64,000 nt of DNA, from assembly GCF_004794105.1 (NCBI RefSeq), contig NZ_SRYR01000005.1, positions 1 through 64,000 on the forward strand, read 5' to 3'. This DNA is from Clostridium sartagoforme. GTDB taxonomy: Bacteria > Bacillota > Clostridia > Clostridiales > Clostridiaceae. Positions 9,067 to 17,771 of the stretch are shown here, piece by piece. Below the pieces are notes generated by a model. It was not told the origin of the DNA. It made no database searches and saw only the letters and a list, made by a program, of their open reading frames with translations. Numbering within the stretch: the first letter of the stretch is position 1; every line of letters starts with the position of its first letter. A program made the position numbers and the translations under genes.

Positions 9067-9958
9067 TATACAAGAGCTAATAGGAAATACACCTATAATT
9101 AAGCTTAATAATTTAAATATTAAGGCAGGAGTTAATATATTTGCAAAACTTGAAAATAACAATCCTGGAGGAAGTGTAAAAGATAGAATAGGAATTTATA
9201 TGATTGAAGTAGCTGAAAAAGAAGGAATATTAAAAAGAGGATATACAATAATTGAAGCAACTGCTGGAAATACTGGAATTGGAATAGCAATTGCAGCAAT
9301 AAATAAGGGCTACAATATAATATTTGTAGTTCCTGAAAAATTCTCTATAGAAAAGCAAACTTTAATGAGGGCTTTAGGAGCTACAATTGTAAATACCCCT
9401 AGAAAGGAAGGAATGCTTGGAGCTGTAGAAAAAGCAGATAAATTACTATTAACTATAGAAAATTCAATAAGTTTAAGACAATTCGAAAATCAGGCAAATC
9501 CTCTTGCACATTATGAAAAAACAGGTCCTGAAATATATGAAGCAATGAATGGAAAAATAGATTATTTTGTATCAGGTGCTGGAAGTGGAGGAACATTTAC
9601 TGGAGTAGTAAAATTTCTGAAGGAGAAAAATAATAATATAAAGGCAATATTAGCAGATCCAGAAGGCTCTACCATGGGAGGAGGAATTGAAGGCTGCTAT
9701 GATATAGAAGGTATAGGAAATAACTTTATTCCAAGTACCATGGATATGAAGCTAGTTGACGATGTTATAAAAGTTTCTGATAAAGAGGCTTATGACATGG
9801 TGAAGTTAATTGCATTAAAGGAAGGCCTTATTGTAGGAAGCTCATCTGGAGCAGCTCTATCTGCAGCATTAAAGCTAGCAGATAAAATAGAAAAAGGTAA
9901 TATAATTACTATTTTACCTGATAGAGGAGATAGGTATTTTAGTAAGAATATATATTAA
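9050..9958 (+). CDS. mccA: Cystathionine beta-synthase (O-acetylserine-dependent), CysK family
   Basis: A 302-residue fold-type II PLP enzyme. The cofactor lysine is K44 in GGSVKDR, followed by ATAGNTGIG, which binds substrate, and SGAGSGGT, which binds the phosphate. MccA joins homocysteine and O-acetylserine to give cystathionine for MccB. Relatives also act as cysteine synthases. The start is GTG 9050 inside luxS, behind GAGAAGGG. It is the last gene of the operon. Confidence 0.87.
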   Translation: MKYFDNIQELIGNTPIIKLNNLNIKAGVNIFAKLENNNPGGSVKDRIGIYMIEVAEKEGILKRGYTIIEATAGNTGIGIAIAAINKGYNIIFVVPEKFSIEKQTLMRALGATIVNTPRKEGMLGAVEKADKLLLTIENSISLRQFENQANPLAHYEKTGPEIYEAMNGKIDYFVSGAGSGGTFTGVVKFLKEKNNNIKAILADPEGSTMGGGIEGCYDIEGIGNNFIPSTMDMKLVDDVIKVSDKEAYDMVKLIALKEGLIVGSSSGAALSAALKLADKIEKGNIITILPDRGDRYFSKNIY

Positions 9959-10002
9959 TAAAGATAAATTATGGAGGAGAGTAACTCCTAGTCTTTATCC
10001 TG

Positions 10003-10047
10003 AACCCTAGATGATATGGAGAGATGTATTGTCTAGGGTTATTTAGT
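10003..10047 (+). terminator. Putative terminator after mccA
   Basis: AACCCTAGA (10003-10011) pairs with TCTAGGGTT (10032-10040), followed by a weak T-rich tail. It closes the cysteine operon before the GH1 relic. Confidence 0.6.
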
Positions 10048-10062
10048 TTAGAATAAAGAATA

Positions 10063-10385
<323 letters not shown>

Positions 10386-10450
10386 TGAAAAATAAAAATA
10401 GCTTTTTAATAATACATTAAAACAAAATATAAATAATATATGAAAAGAAG

Positions 10451-10490
10451 AAAAGCTGACTCCTGTTTAATTCAGGAATCAGCTTTTATC
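10451..10490. terminator. Terminator between GH1 relic and mupG
   Basis: AAAAGCTGA-C-TCCTG (10451-10465) pairs with CAGGA-A-TCAGCTTTT (10473-10487) with one mismatch. A-runs and T-runs on both sides suit both the relic and the convergent mupG. Confidence 0.8.
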
Positions 10491-10563
10491 TTATCACCCG
10501 ATACTTCTTACTGTATTTAATAAGAGGATATTATTATGGGAAATTTTATTATAAGTATGAATA

Positions 10564-11736
10564 TTACTTAGTCTTATTAATGAAACCGAAGACTTCAGTA
10601 CCTTCCATAGAATCTAATAACATTATTTCTTCTTCTGAAATACGTCCTAATAAGTTACGTTGACCATCAACTTCTATATCTTTTAATACAATTTGAACTT
10701 CACCAAGATAATGAGCTAGGTTATTATTAACTATTACAACATCTCCACGGGTAAAGTGTGTTTTATTACATTTTCTTTCTGGAATAGATTTTCCTTTATA
10801 AATAACTCTAGTAAAGCGAGAACGAAGCATATAATTTAAACAGTCTCCCATATCATTATGAGTTTGGAAATCAAATAGAATTTCTTTTTCTAAGTCACTA
10901 ATACCTTTTTCAAGGTTAATGTTAAAAGGAACTCTTTTTATATCACCATTAGGAATAAAGTTTTTAAAGATACCGAAAGAATCATTAACTGGTACATTGA
11001 TAAATACTTCCTTCATAATGTTATCAATAGCTTTAAATTCGTCTTCACTTGCAAAGGCATTTCCTATTAAAATTTCATCTACATTATTCATAACTAAGCA
11101 ATGTTTTAGTTGAAGATCGATTGGTAATTTTCTATGATCTTCAATTGTTGGAAGACCATCACTTACTGGCCAAGGTCCATGTGTTCCCTCAACTAGACTT
11201 GAAATGAAAATTCCTACTTTAATATTCTTACTTTGCCAGTAGTTATTTAAATCATTAATTTTCTCAACGCTAGGGGCAGTATATTTTTGTGGGTAGAAAT
11301 TATGACAAGTTGATAAATTTTCAATATTAGCACCATTAGTTATTGCTTTTTCAATAACATCAATAAATGATGTAGACATTTCAATATGAATTCCATCCTT
11401 ATTATTAATTAGAACGGCATCTCTCTCATCGTTAAAGGCGAAGTCCATACGAATAGTATCTATACCCATTTCTTTAAATACAGATAAGTCAGTTTCAGTT
11501 GCTCCCATTTTTGCAAAGAATTCACCATTTGCATCACCGGATACTTCCATACCATATTTATGAGCTATTTCACTAAAAGATTTAAAGTAGTTAACAATTT
11601 CTTCTTTTGTACCTTCTACAGAGAATAAACTTGTAAATACCTTTGTAAAACCATACTTGGATGCAAGTTTTAAATATGCATCTATCTCTTCGATTTTTTC
11701 TTGCTCTGGATATACAGAAACTCCTAAACGAACCAT
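10564..11736 (-). CDS. mupG: 6-phospho-N-acetylmuramidase-type protein (DUF871/GH170)
   Basis: A 390-residue protein with the DUF871 layout: an N-terminal TIM barrel starting RLGVSVYPEQ, and a smaller C-terminal beta domain starting near RSRFTRVIYKG. Characterised family member MupG of Staphylococcus aureus hydrolyses MurNAc-6-phosphate-GlcNAc during cell-wall recycling. It is cytosolic, with no signal peptide. The start ATG has AGGAGGA behind it. It stands alone on the minus strand; no PTS gene for MurNAc-GlcNAc is adjacent, so the substrate is inferred from family only. Confidence 0.8.
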   Translation of the reverse strand: MVRLGVSVYPEQEKIEEIDAYLKLASKYGFTKVFTSLFSVEGTKEEIVNYFKSFSEIAHKYGMEVSGDANGEFFAKMGATETDLSVFKEMGIDTIRMDFAFNDERDAVLINNKDGIHIEMSTSFIDVIEKAITNGANIENLSTCHNFYPQKYTAPSVEKINDLNNYWQSKNIKVGIFISSLVEGTHGPWPVSDGLPTIEDHRKLPIDLQLKHCLVMNNVDEILIGNAFASEDEFKAIDNIMKEVFINVPVNDSFGIFKNFIPNGDIKRVPFNINLEKGISDLEKEILFDFQTHNDMGDCLNYMLRSRFTRVIYKGKSIPERKCNKTHFTRGDVVIVNNNLAHYLGEVQIVLKDIEVDGQRNLLGRISEEEIMLLDSMEGTEVFGFINKTK

Positions 11737-12156
11737 TTAATAATCCTCCTATTAATTAATTATTTTATAAATTAACATTGTATATATCATTAAAATATAA
11801 AAAAACCGCTTGCAAAAGAATATAAAATACATCTTTGCAAAACAGGTTTAGCGCTTGTACTTAAACTGTTACTATTTACTTTACAATTATATTGTGATCA
11901 TTTTCAGAGGGGTTGTCAATATTTTTCAGTAAGAAGAATAGTAAAAATAAGAAATTTTAGGAAGATAATATGCTGTGATTTCAGTTAGTAGTATTATAAG
12001 CCTTTGTTCTATAAATTAAATAAAGTGACAATTATATATATATTATTAATAGAAAAAAATTTTTGTTCATAGGCACAAAATTAAGGAAATTTTATATTAT
12101 GTAATATAAGGATTAACTAACAATATTTTAACTAGATAAACGGAGGAAGTGTTATT
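11737..12156. promoter_or_regulatory. Divergent control region of mupG and the first CsxC-like gene, with operator-like dyad
   Basis: An imperfect dyad AACAGGTTTA (11841-11850) with TAAACTGTT (11862-11870) is centred on GCGCTTGTAC, and two CTTGCAAAA/CTTTGCAAAA repeats lie at about 11809 and 11833. This resembles a regulator site for mupG. On the plus strand, upstream of 12157, AC-N16-TATATTATG loosely resembles a late-sporulation sigma-K promoter. Confidence 0.4.
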
Positions 12157-12942
12157 ATGAACGATAACAATCTAAATACAAATGAAAATGTAGCTGAAAA
12201 TGCAGCTTTAGTAGGACACTGTGCAGAGGTTAAGAGTCAACCACAATCTTTAACTGAACAAACTCCTGTAGCTCCTACTGTAATCACACCAGGACCAGTA
12301 GTAGTTAAGGTTCCAGTTGTATTAGCTGAGACCAATATAACAATCCCAGTTGAAGCTACTATCAAATTAGATAAGGAAGCTTTAGAAATTAAGAGAATTA
12401 GAAAAAATGTATATTTAAACCAATCTAGGCTTATTCCATTTTCTCAAGATGGTCAATTTGGAACTGGATTACTATTTATAAGTGGATTTATAAGAAAAAA
12501 TATAGAGTATGCAACTAAAACTTGCAGTAAGTATGGATCTCCTAATATTTGTGGAGAGATAAGACATTGTACAGTTGAAGTGCCTTTTAACTTTACAACA
12601 AGAATTACTTTTATTAGACAACCATTATTTACTCCGAATTTTGGACCAAGTGAATTAGAATTCTTTAATGATAAAAATAAGAGTTGCGATGCTTGTGCAG
12701 ATCCAGTTATTGGACGTAATGTTTGTGATCAAAGCTTTTTCAATGTAGAATTCTTTAATGAAAAGCCTTTTACTGAATTAGTAAGAGCAGATATAGCTGA
12801 AATCGACATTCACACAGACCCATATAAGAATTGTAAAGTTCCTACAGAGCAATTATTTACTAAACTTACAGAAAAAATAGTTGTTAATTTGACATTAAAA
12901 GTATTACAAAATCAACAAGTAAGAGTTACAGCATTAGCTTAA
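12157..12942 (+). CDS. CsxC-like exosporium/spore-coat protein, paralogue 1
   Basis: A 261-residue protein of the family I recognise as CsxC-like, named after an exosporium protein of Clostridium sporogenes. After a flexible 60-residue head comes the conserved block VKVPVVLAETNITIPVEAT, then EIKRIRKNVYL, GLLFISGFIRKNIEYATKTC and VEVPFNFTTR, as in SPOCS/DUF3794-type domains. It has eleven cysteines, including CDACADPVIG, consistent with a cross-linked spore layer. There is no signal peptide, as usual for proteins assembled from the mother cell. The ribosome site is CGGAGGAAG. Location on the spore is inferred from family. Confidence 0.72.
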   Translation: MNDNNLNTNENVAENAALVGHCAEVKSQPQSLTEQTPVAPTVITPGPVVVKVPVVLAETNITIPVEATIKLDKEALEIKRIRKNVYLNQSRLIPFSQDGQFGTGLLFISGFIRKNIEYATKTCSKYGSPNICGEIRHCTVEVPFNFTTRITFIRQPLFTPNFGPSELEFFNDKNKSCDACADPVIGRNVCDQSFFNVEFFNEKPFTELVRADIAEIDIHTDPYKNCKVPTEQLFTKLTEKIVVNLTLKVLQNQQVRVTALA

Positions 12943-13020
12943 TAGAACTATCAATATAAGAATTATAAAATAATTTTATAAGGATTTACTAATTAATAGA
13001 ATAATAATTTAAAATAAGTA

Positions 13021-13066
13021 TGTCCTCGGCAATATTTAATATAAGTATTGTCGAGGATTTTTTTAT
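13021..13066 (+). terminator. Terminator after CsxC-like paralogue 1
   Basis: TCCTCGGCAATATTT pairs with AAGTATTGTCGAGGA, followed by seven T residues. Confidence 0.9.
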
Positions 13067-13148
13067 TTATTAGGCAAATAAATACGGATGATAATTTTAA
13101 TTATAGACAATAAATATTATAAGTGTTTTTATTTATTCATGTACATAA

Positions 13149-13175
13149 ACGTCGAATTTTGTATATCATACATTA
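13149..13175 (+). promoter_or_regulatory. Sigma-K-like promoter of CsxC-like paralogue 2
   Basis: AC at 13149-13150, a 16-base spacer and CATACATTA at 13167-13175 match the late mother-cell consensus AC-N16/17-CATAnnnTA. It lies 51 bases before the start codon of a likely spore-surface gene. Confidence 0.5.
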
Positions 13176-13226
13176 GATAGTTTATTAACTTATATATAAC
13201 TAGATGAAAATGGAGGAAACTATATA

Positions 13227-13997
13227 ATGGCTGATAATATTGAAAACACTAATGATTTTGAAGTTGTAGTAGATACTTGCGCTACAGTTAATTCTAAGGT
13301 TCAATCTTTAACAGAACAAACTCCTGTAAAACCTGATGTTATTAAAAGTGGTTCTGTATTTGTAAAGGTACCAGTTGTACTAGCAGAGGTGAATTTAACA
13401 ATTCCAGTTGAGGCTACTATCACATTAGACAGAGAAGCTATAGAAATAAAGAGAATTAAGAAGAATGTATATTTAACACAATCTCGTATTATTCCTTTTT
13501 CTCAAGATAGCTGCAAAGATAATGGAATACTATTTATAGCAGGATTTATAAGAAAAAATATTGAGTATGCAACTAAAAGCTGTAGTACAAAGGGCAGTTC
13601 AAATATATGTGGAGATATAAGACACTGCACAGTTGAAGTCCCATTTAATTTTACAACAAGAGTTGATTTTATAAGAGAGCCTATTTTTGAAAAAAATACA
13701 ACTCCAAGGGAAGTAGAATTCTTTACAGATAAGAATAAGAGTTGTGATGCTTGTGCTGATCCTGTAATAGGGAAAAATCCTTGTGAAGATAGTATCCAAT
13801 TTACTGAGTTCTTTAATGAAAAACCATTTACTGAATTAGTAAGGGCGGATGTGACAGAAGTTGATATTCAAACAAATCCAGAATTAAACTGCAAGTCTCC
13901 TACAGAACGAAGCTTTACTAAACTTACAGAAAAAATAATAGTAAACTTAACTTTAAAATTATTACAAAAGCAGCAAGTAAAGCTTACAGCTTTATAA
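13227..13997 (+). CDS. CsxC-like exosporium/spore-coat protein, paralogue 2
   Basis: A 256-residue paralogue of the preceding gene, with the same blocks: VKVPVVLAEVNLTIPVEAT, EIKRIKKNVYL, GFIRKNIEYATKSC, VEVPFNFTTRVDF, CDACADPVIGKNPC and FNEKPFTELVRADV. Identity is high along the whole domain, so the pair arose by tandem duplication. It has its own sigma-K-like promoter and its own terminator, so it is probably an independent transcript. The ribosome site is TGGAGGAAA. Function is inferred from family. Confidence 0.72.
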   Translation: MADNIENTNDFEVVVDTCATVNSKVQSLTEQTPVKPDVIKSGSVFVKVPVVLAEVNLTIPVEATITLDREAIEIKRIKKNVYLTQSRIIPFSQDSCKDNGILFIAGFIRKNIEYATKSCSTKGSSNICGDIRHCTVEVPFNFTTRVDFIREPIFEKNTTPREVEFFTDKNKSCDACADPVIGKNPCEDSIQFTEFFNEKPFTELVRADVTEVDIQTNPELNCKSPTERSFTKLTEKIIVNLTLKLLQKQQVKLTAL

Positions 13998-14047
13998 TTA
14001 TTAAATAAATATAAATTAAGAAATTTAATATTATTTAATAATCTAAT

Positions 14048-14089
14048 ACAGACTTAAAGCTTTCTATAAGAGGTTTTAAGTCTGTTTTA
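14048..14089 (+). terminator. Terminator after CsxC-like paralogue 2
   Basis: ACAGACTTAAA (14048-14058) pairs with TTTAAGTCTGT (14075-14085), followed by TTTT. Confidence 0.85.
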
Positions 14090-14148
14090 AAATAGTCCTT
14101 TAAGATTACATACTTGAGTTTATAAATTTCTTAAGTGGAGGAGATATT

Positions 14149-16041
14149 ATGGAGGGAATGAGCTATTCAAGACAAAACTATAGTGAACTTAAGAGAAGAC
14201 AGTATGGTGGATATACTAGGAATCAGAATAATTATTTTTTATATATGAGAAATTATTATGAAGAATATATTAGAAAGCAAAATAAACAGTATTTAGATAT
14301 GAAACAATACTATGAGGAATATATTAAAAATCAAAATAAGCAATACTTGTCCATGATGAAATATTATGAAGAACTTATTCAAAAGCAAAATGATAATTAT
14401 AAAAATCTAAAAATAGATTATGATGAAAAGCTAAATTATTATACTGATTTTATTGATAATAAGAGAAATATCTATTTAAGTGATAGTTATCAAGAGGAAA
14501 GTGAAAATTCATATAATGAAGTTAATATAGATGATAATAATAAGACAACAAAATCAAAAGATAAACCTTATGAACTTTTAGAAACTACTGAAGAAGATTG
14601 TAATTTAGAATATAAAAATAATAGTGTAGGTGAATATAATAATTTAGAAAATACTTATTATAATGAGGAAAAAGATTCAATTAATAATGAAGAAAAAGAT
14701 AGAAATAATAAAAAGGTTTTGGAAATAAATGAAGAGAAGATCCTAGAAGAGGATAGCAATGATTTTCAATCTTTATATAAAGAAAGAGAGTTAGAAGATT
14801 TTAAAGAAAAAGAGTTGGAAGAATGCAAAGAAAGCTTTATAGAAGATAGTAAGGAAGAATTTATAAAGTACACAAAGAAGGAACCTCTAGAAGAAAATAA
14901 TGAAAATCGCTTAAAAGAAGAATATAAAGAAGAAAAAGATAGTGAGAATTTAAATAATAGTGAACATAAAGATTATAAAGAAGAAAAGCAAAGAAACCTA
15001 TTAAAAAAAGAAGACAATACGGAATATAAGGAAAGACATAGATGTAGTGATAATTTTAATAAAGAGGTTTTAGAAATAAAGGATGAGAAGCTCTTAGATG
15101 AAGATGATAAAGTAGAGAATGAGGATAAAATTAGGTGTAGTGATAGCTTTAATAAAGAAGTTTTAGAGATAGAGGATGAGAGATTCTCAGAAGAAGATGG
15201 CAAAGCAGAGAATGAAGAAAGAATTAGGTGTAGTAATAGCTTTAATAAAGAAGTTTTAGAAATAGAGGATAAGAAATTCTCAGAAGCAGATGGCAAAGCA
15301 GAGAATGAGGAAAAAATCATTTGTAGTGAGAACTATAATAAAGAGATTTTAGCAATAAGGGATGAGACATACTTAGAAGACTATAAAGATATATATGTCA
15401 AATTTCCAATTATATTAGCAGAGACTAACATAGCAGTTACTATTGATGACACAATGAAAATAGGAAGAGATGTTAAGGAAATTAGAAGAATAAAAATGAA
15501 TGCTTTTTTAAAGTCTTCTAACTTAGTTCCTATTTCATTAAAAAATTCAAAAGCTAATTCAGGAATGCTTTTTGTATCGGGATTTATAACAAAAAGTATT
15601 GAGTATGCTACTAAAACCTTTATAGAAGAAGGAAAGGAAGATAACTGTGGATATATAAAATATTGTATAGTTGAAGTACCTTTCAATTTCACTACTAAAA
15701 TTATTTTTATTAGGCCACCAGTTTTTATTGAAAACTATAATATAAGAGAAGATTCTTCATGTGATACAATTAAGCTATACAATACCAATAACGATTCAAT
15801 TAGTCTATGTGAAGATTGTAATGAAAATTTTCTATCTACTGAAGTATTTAATGAAAAGCCTTTTGTAGAATTAGTAAAGGCGAACTTTATAGAATTTAAT
15901 ATTCATAAGGATTTACCTTTAAAAGAAGATGAAGATATACAAGATAGATATACTAAGCTTAAAGGAAATATCATAGTAAATTTAAGAGTAAGAGTATTAC
16001 AGGAGCAAAATTTAAGGGTAGAAATAGAAGAGAATTCCTAG
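14149..16041 (+). CDS. Large CsxC-like protein with coiled-coil head and repeat region, paralogue 3
   Basis: A 630-residue protein whose last 215 residues carry the same domain as the two genes before it (VKFPIILAETNIAVTIDDT, EIRRIKMNAFL, GFITKSIEYATKTF, VEVPFNFTTKIIF, FNEKPFVELVKANF), but with the cysteine pattern reduced. In front is a Tyr/Gln/Asn-rich head with 17-18-residue repeats of the type YYEEYIRKQNKQYL. Then follow about 250 highly charged, probably coiled or disordered residues, and four 31-residue repeats. It probably anchors or spaces the spore layer formed with its neighbours; that is inference. The ribosome site is TGGAGGAG. Confidence 0.7.
   Translation: MEGMSYSRQNYSELKRRQYGGYTRNQNNYFLYMRNYYEEYIRKQNKQYLDMKQYYEEYIKNQNKQYLSMMKYYEELIQKQNDNYKNLKIDYDEKLNYYTDFIDNKRNIYLSDSYQEESENSYNEVNIDDNNKTTKSKDKPYELLETTEEDCNLEYKNNSVGEYNNLENTYYNEEKDSINNEEKDRNNKKVLEINEEKILEEDSNDFQSLYKERELEDFKEKELEECKESFIEDSKEEFIKYTKKEPLEENNENRLKEEYKEEKDSENLNNSEHKDYKEEKQRNLLKKEDNTEYKERHRCSDNFNKEVLEIKDEKLLDEDDKVENEDKIRCSDSFNKEVLEIEDERFSEEDGKAENEERIRCSNSFNKEVLEIEDKKFSEADGKAENEEKIICSENYNKEILAIRDETYLEDYKDIYVKFPIILAETNIAVTIDDTMKIGRDVKEIRRIKMNAFLKSSNLVPISLKNSKANSGMLFVSGFITKSIEYATKTFIEEGKEDNCGYIKYCIVEVPFNFTTKIIFIRPPVFIENYNIREDSSCDTIKLYNTNNDSISLCEDCNENFLSTEVFNEKPFVELVKANFIEFNIHKDLPLKEDEDIQDRYTKLKGNIIVNLRVRVLQEQNLRVEIEENS
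15040..15411 (+). repeat. Four tandem 93-bp in-frame repeats
   Basis: Units begin at 15040, 15133, 15226 and 15319. Each encodes 31 residues of the form (R/I)CS-x-x-(F/Y)NKE-(V/I)-L-x-I followed by an acidic stretch ending ENE. The middle two units are almost identical in DNA, indicating recent expansion. A weaker relative is visible near 14716. These are protein repeats within paralogue 3. Confidence 0.9.
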
Positions 16042-16122
16042 ATAAAAGAACCTATAATAGGAACTAGTTTTCATTGATAAATGTAAATAGTAATATTAAG
16101 ATGTAACTTTAAAAATAAGAAA

Positions 16123-16182
16123 GAAAAAGAGCTTTGAATGGTATAAAAAGGTTATAACTTCAATGGACAAGATTTAGATTAA
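16123..16182 (+). pseudogene. C-terminal scrap of a GH1 glycosidase
   Basis: The sequence reads RKKKSFEWYKKVITS and then, after restoring one lost A, NGQDLD and a stop. This is the conserved tail of GH1 phospho-beta-glucosidases (compare [11 protein letters not shown] in the gene ending at 50570). Only about 20 codons survive. Confidence 0.7.
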
Positions 16183-16196
16183 TAATTTTTATAAAA

Positions 16197-16238
16197 CTAC
16201 TAGGATTAATAGAAAGTAATCCTAGTAGTTTTTATATT
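16197..16238 (+). terminator. Terminator behind the GH1 scrap
   Basis: AAACTACTAGGATTA pairs with TAATCCTAGTAGTTT with a short loop and a T-run. It most likely belonged to the lost GH1 gene. Confidence 0.85.
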
Positions 16239-16299
16239 ATTTTATTAATTATGTGTGATTAATAGTAGCTTCTTTATTATTAAATGCTAATCATGGTAT

Positions 16300-16380
16300 T
16301 TATTTTGCCACTTGTGGTGGTAAATAAGCGACTTCAATTATAAAAATTAATATTATATAATTTTCTTGTAAACGATATGG
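16300..16380 (+). promoter_or_regulatory. Sucrose operon control region: dyad and cre-like site
   Basis: TTATTTTGCCAC (16300-16311) is an imperfect inverted repeat with GTGGTAAATAA (16317-16327), operator-like. TGTAAACGATATGG (16367-16380) fits the catabolite-responsive element consensus at 12 of 14 positions and lies just before the ribosome site of scrB, suggesting CcpA repression. Confidence 0.45.
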
Positions 16381-16397
16381 AAAGAGGTGAAATTTAA

Positions 16398-17771
16398 TTG
16401 GATATAAAAAAACAGATAAAACCTAAATATCATATTACACCTAAATATGGTTTTTTAAATGATCCAAATGGATTGGTCCAATTTAAAGGTGTATACCATG
16501 CTTTTTATCAATATTTAGAAAAAGTTACACCTCAAGGTAAAAAGAGTTGGGCACATTATACATCTAAAGATTTAGTACACTGGCAAGATGAAGGAATAGC
16601 GCTAAGACCAGATAGATGGTTTGACAAAGATGGTTGCTATTCAGGAAATGCTATTGTTTTTAATGAAAAAATATATTTATTTTATACTGGAAATGTAAGA
16701 GACGAAGATGGGGGAAGAGAAACTTATCAATGCCTTGCGACCTCAGAAGATGGAAAAACATTCGTAAAGCATGGACCAATTGTATATTTACCAGAAGGAT
16801 ATACATCTCATTTTAGAGATCCAAAAGTCTGGAGAGATGAAGAAGAAAGTTTATGGTATATGATTATAGGAGCACAGACTAGTGAAAAAAAAGGAAATGT
16901 AGCTCTTTTCTATTCAGAAGATTTATTACATTGGAATTATAAAGGTAAATTATTACCAGAAACAATGAATTGGGGATATATGTGTGAATGCCCAGATATA
17001 ATTCATTTTGATGATAATTACATATTAATTGTAAGTAAGCAAGAGAAGATAATTGAAAATGGAATAGAAAAAGACAGTTGTAATGCTGTATGGATGAGTG
17101 GTGAATTTTTAAAGGAAGATGGGAAATTTATACCAAATAGTGATGAATGTAAACTAGATGAAGGATTTGATTTCTATGCGCCACAATCATTTATAGATGA
17201 GAAGAATAGAACTTTATACATGGCTTGGATGGGGGGAGGAGAGTATGATTATCAAATGTCACAGCCAGCTGTAAAAGATGGATGGCTTCATAGTTTTACT
17301 TATCCAAGAGAATTTGTTTATAAAGATAATCTACTATATCAAAAGCCCGTAAAGGAATTAGAAACTTTAAGAGATACAGAAATTAATAAAAATATTGAAG
17401 CAGAAAAAATAGATTTTAAATTAGATAATTTTTGTAATGAAATAAAATTGACTTTACAAGAACAAAAAGATTTTAGATTTATTGTTTTAGGATCATTGGA
17501 ATTAGAATATGATTCATATGAAAAAATATTAAATATAAAAAGGCTTAATTGGCTTACCAATAGATTTGATGAAAAGAATATTAGTATTGAAGAAGATTTG
17601 AAAACAGTTAATTTATTTATCGATAATTCTTCAGTAGATTTATTTTTAAATGAAGGTAAGAAAGTAATCTCTATTAGATCTTATTTTAAAGAAGATAATA
17701 TTCAAATTGATGCAAAAGGGAAATTACAATTAAGTTTATATTTATATAAAGGAGAGAATAGTAATGAGTGA
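16398..17771 (+). CDS. scrB: Sucrose-6-phosphate hydrolase (GH32)
   Basis: Cleaves PTS-imported sucrose-6-phosphate to glucose-6-phosphate and fructose in the cytosol. The 457-residue protein has the GH32 signatures FLNDPNG with nucleophile D22, FRDP at 139-142 and ECPD at 197-200 with acid/base E197, then a C-terminal beta-sandwich. The start is TTG 16398 behind AGAGGTG. It overlaps scrA by eight bases. With scrA next and scrK at 24 kb the substrate assignment is strong. Confidence 0.93.
   Translation: MDIKKQIKPKYHITPKYGFLNDPNGLVQFKGVYHAFYQYLEKVTPQGKKSWAHYTSKDLVHWQDEGIALRPDRWFDKDGCYSGNAIVFNEKIYLFYTGNVRDEDGGRETYQCLATSEDGKTFVKHGPIVYLPEGYTSHFRDPKVWRDEEESLWYMIIGAQTSEKKGNVALFYSEDLLHWNYKGKLLPETMNWGYMCECPDIIHFDDNYILIVSKQEKIIENGIEKDSCNAVWMSGEFLKEDGKFIPNSDECKLDEGFDFYAPQSFIDEKNRTLYMAWMGGGEYDYQMSQPAVKDGWLHSFTYPREFVYKDNLLYQKPVKELETLRDTEINKNIEAEKIDFKLDNFCNEIKLTLQEQKDFRFIVLGSLELEYDSYEKILNIKRLNWLTNRFDEKNISIEEDLKTVNLFIDNSSVDLFLNEGKKVISIRSYFKEDNIQIDAKGKLQLSLYLYKGENSNE

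Noticed and set aside
15040-15411. Evenly spaced 93-bp repeats, at first sight a CRISPR-like array
   Set aside because: The repeats are adjacent, in frame, and encode similar 31-residue units of one protein. There are no spacers and no cas genes.
14973-15692. Two minus-strand frames rich in Ser and Leu opposite the third CsxC-like gene
   Set aside because: They mirror the Glu/Lys-rich repeats on the plus strand and have no start signals.
16123-16182. Short frame before scrB as a leader peptide
   Set aside because: It matches the C-terminus of GH1 enzymes and carries a frameshift, so it is a gene remnant.
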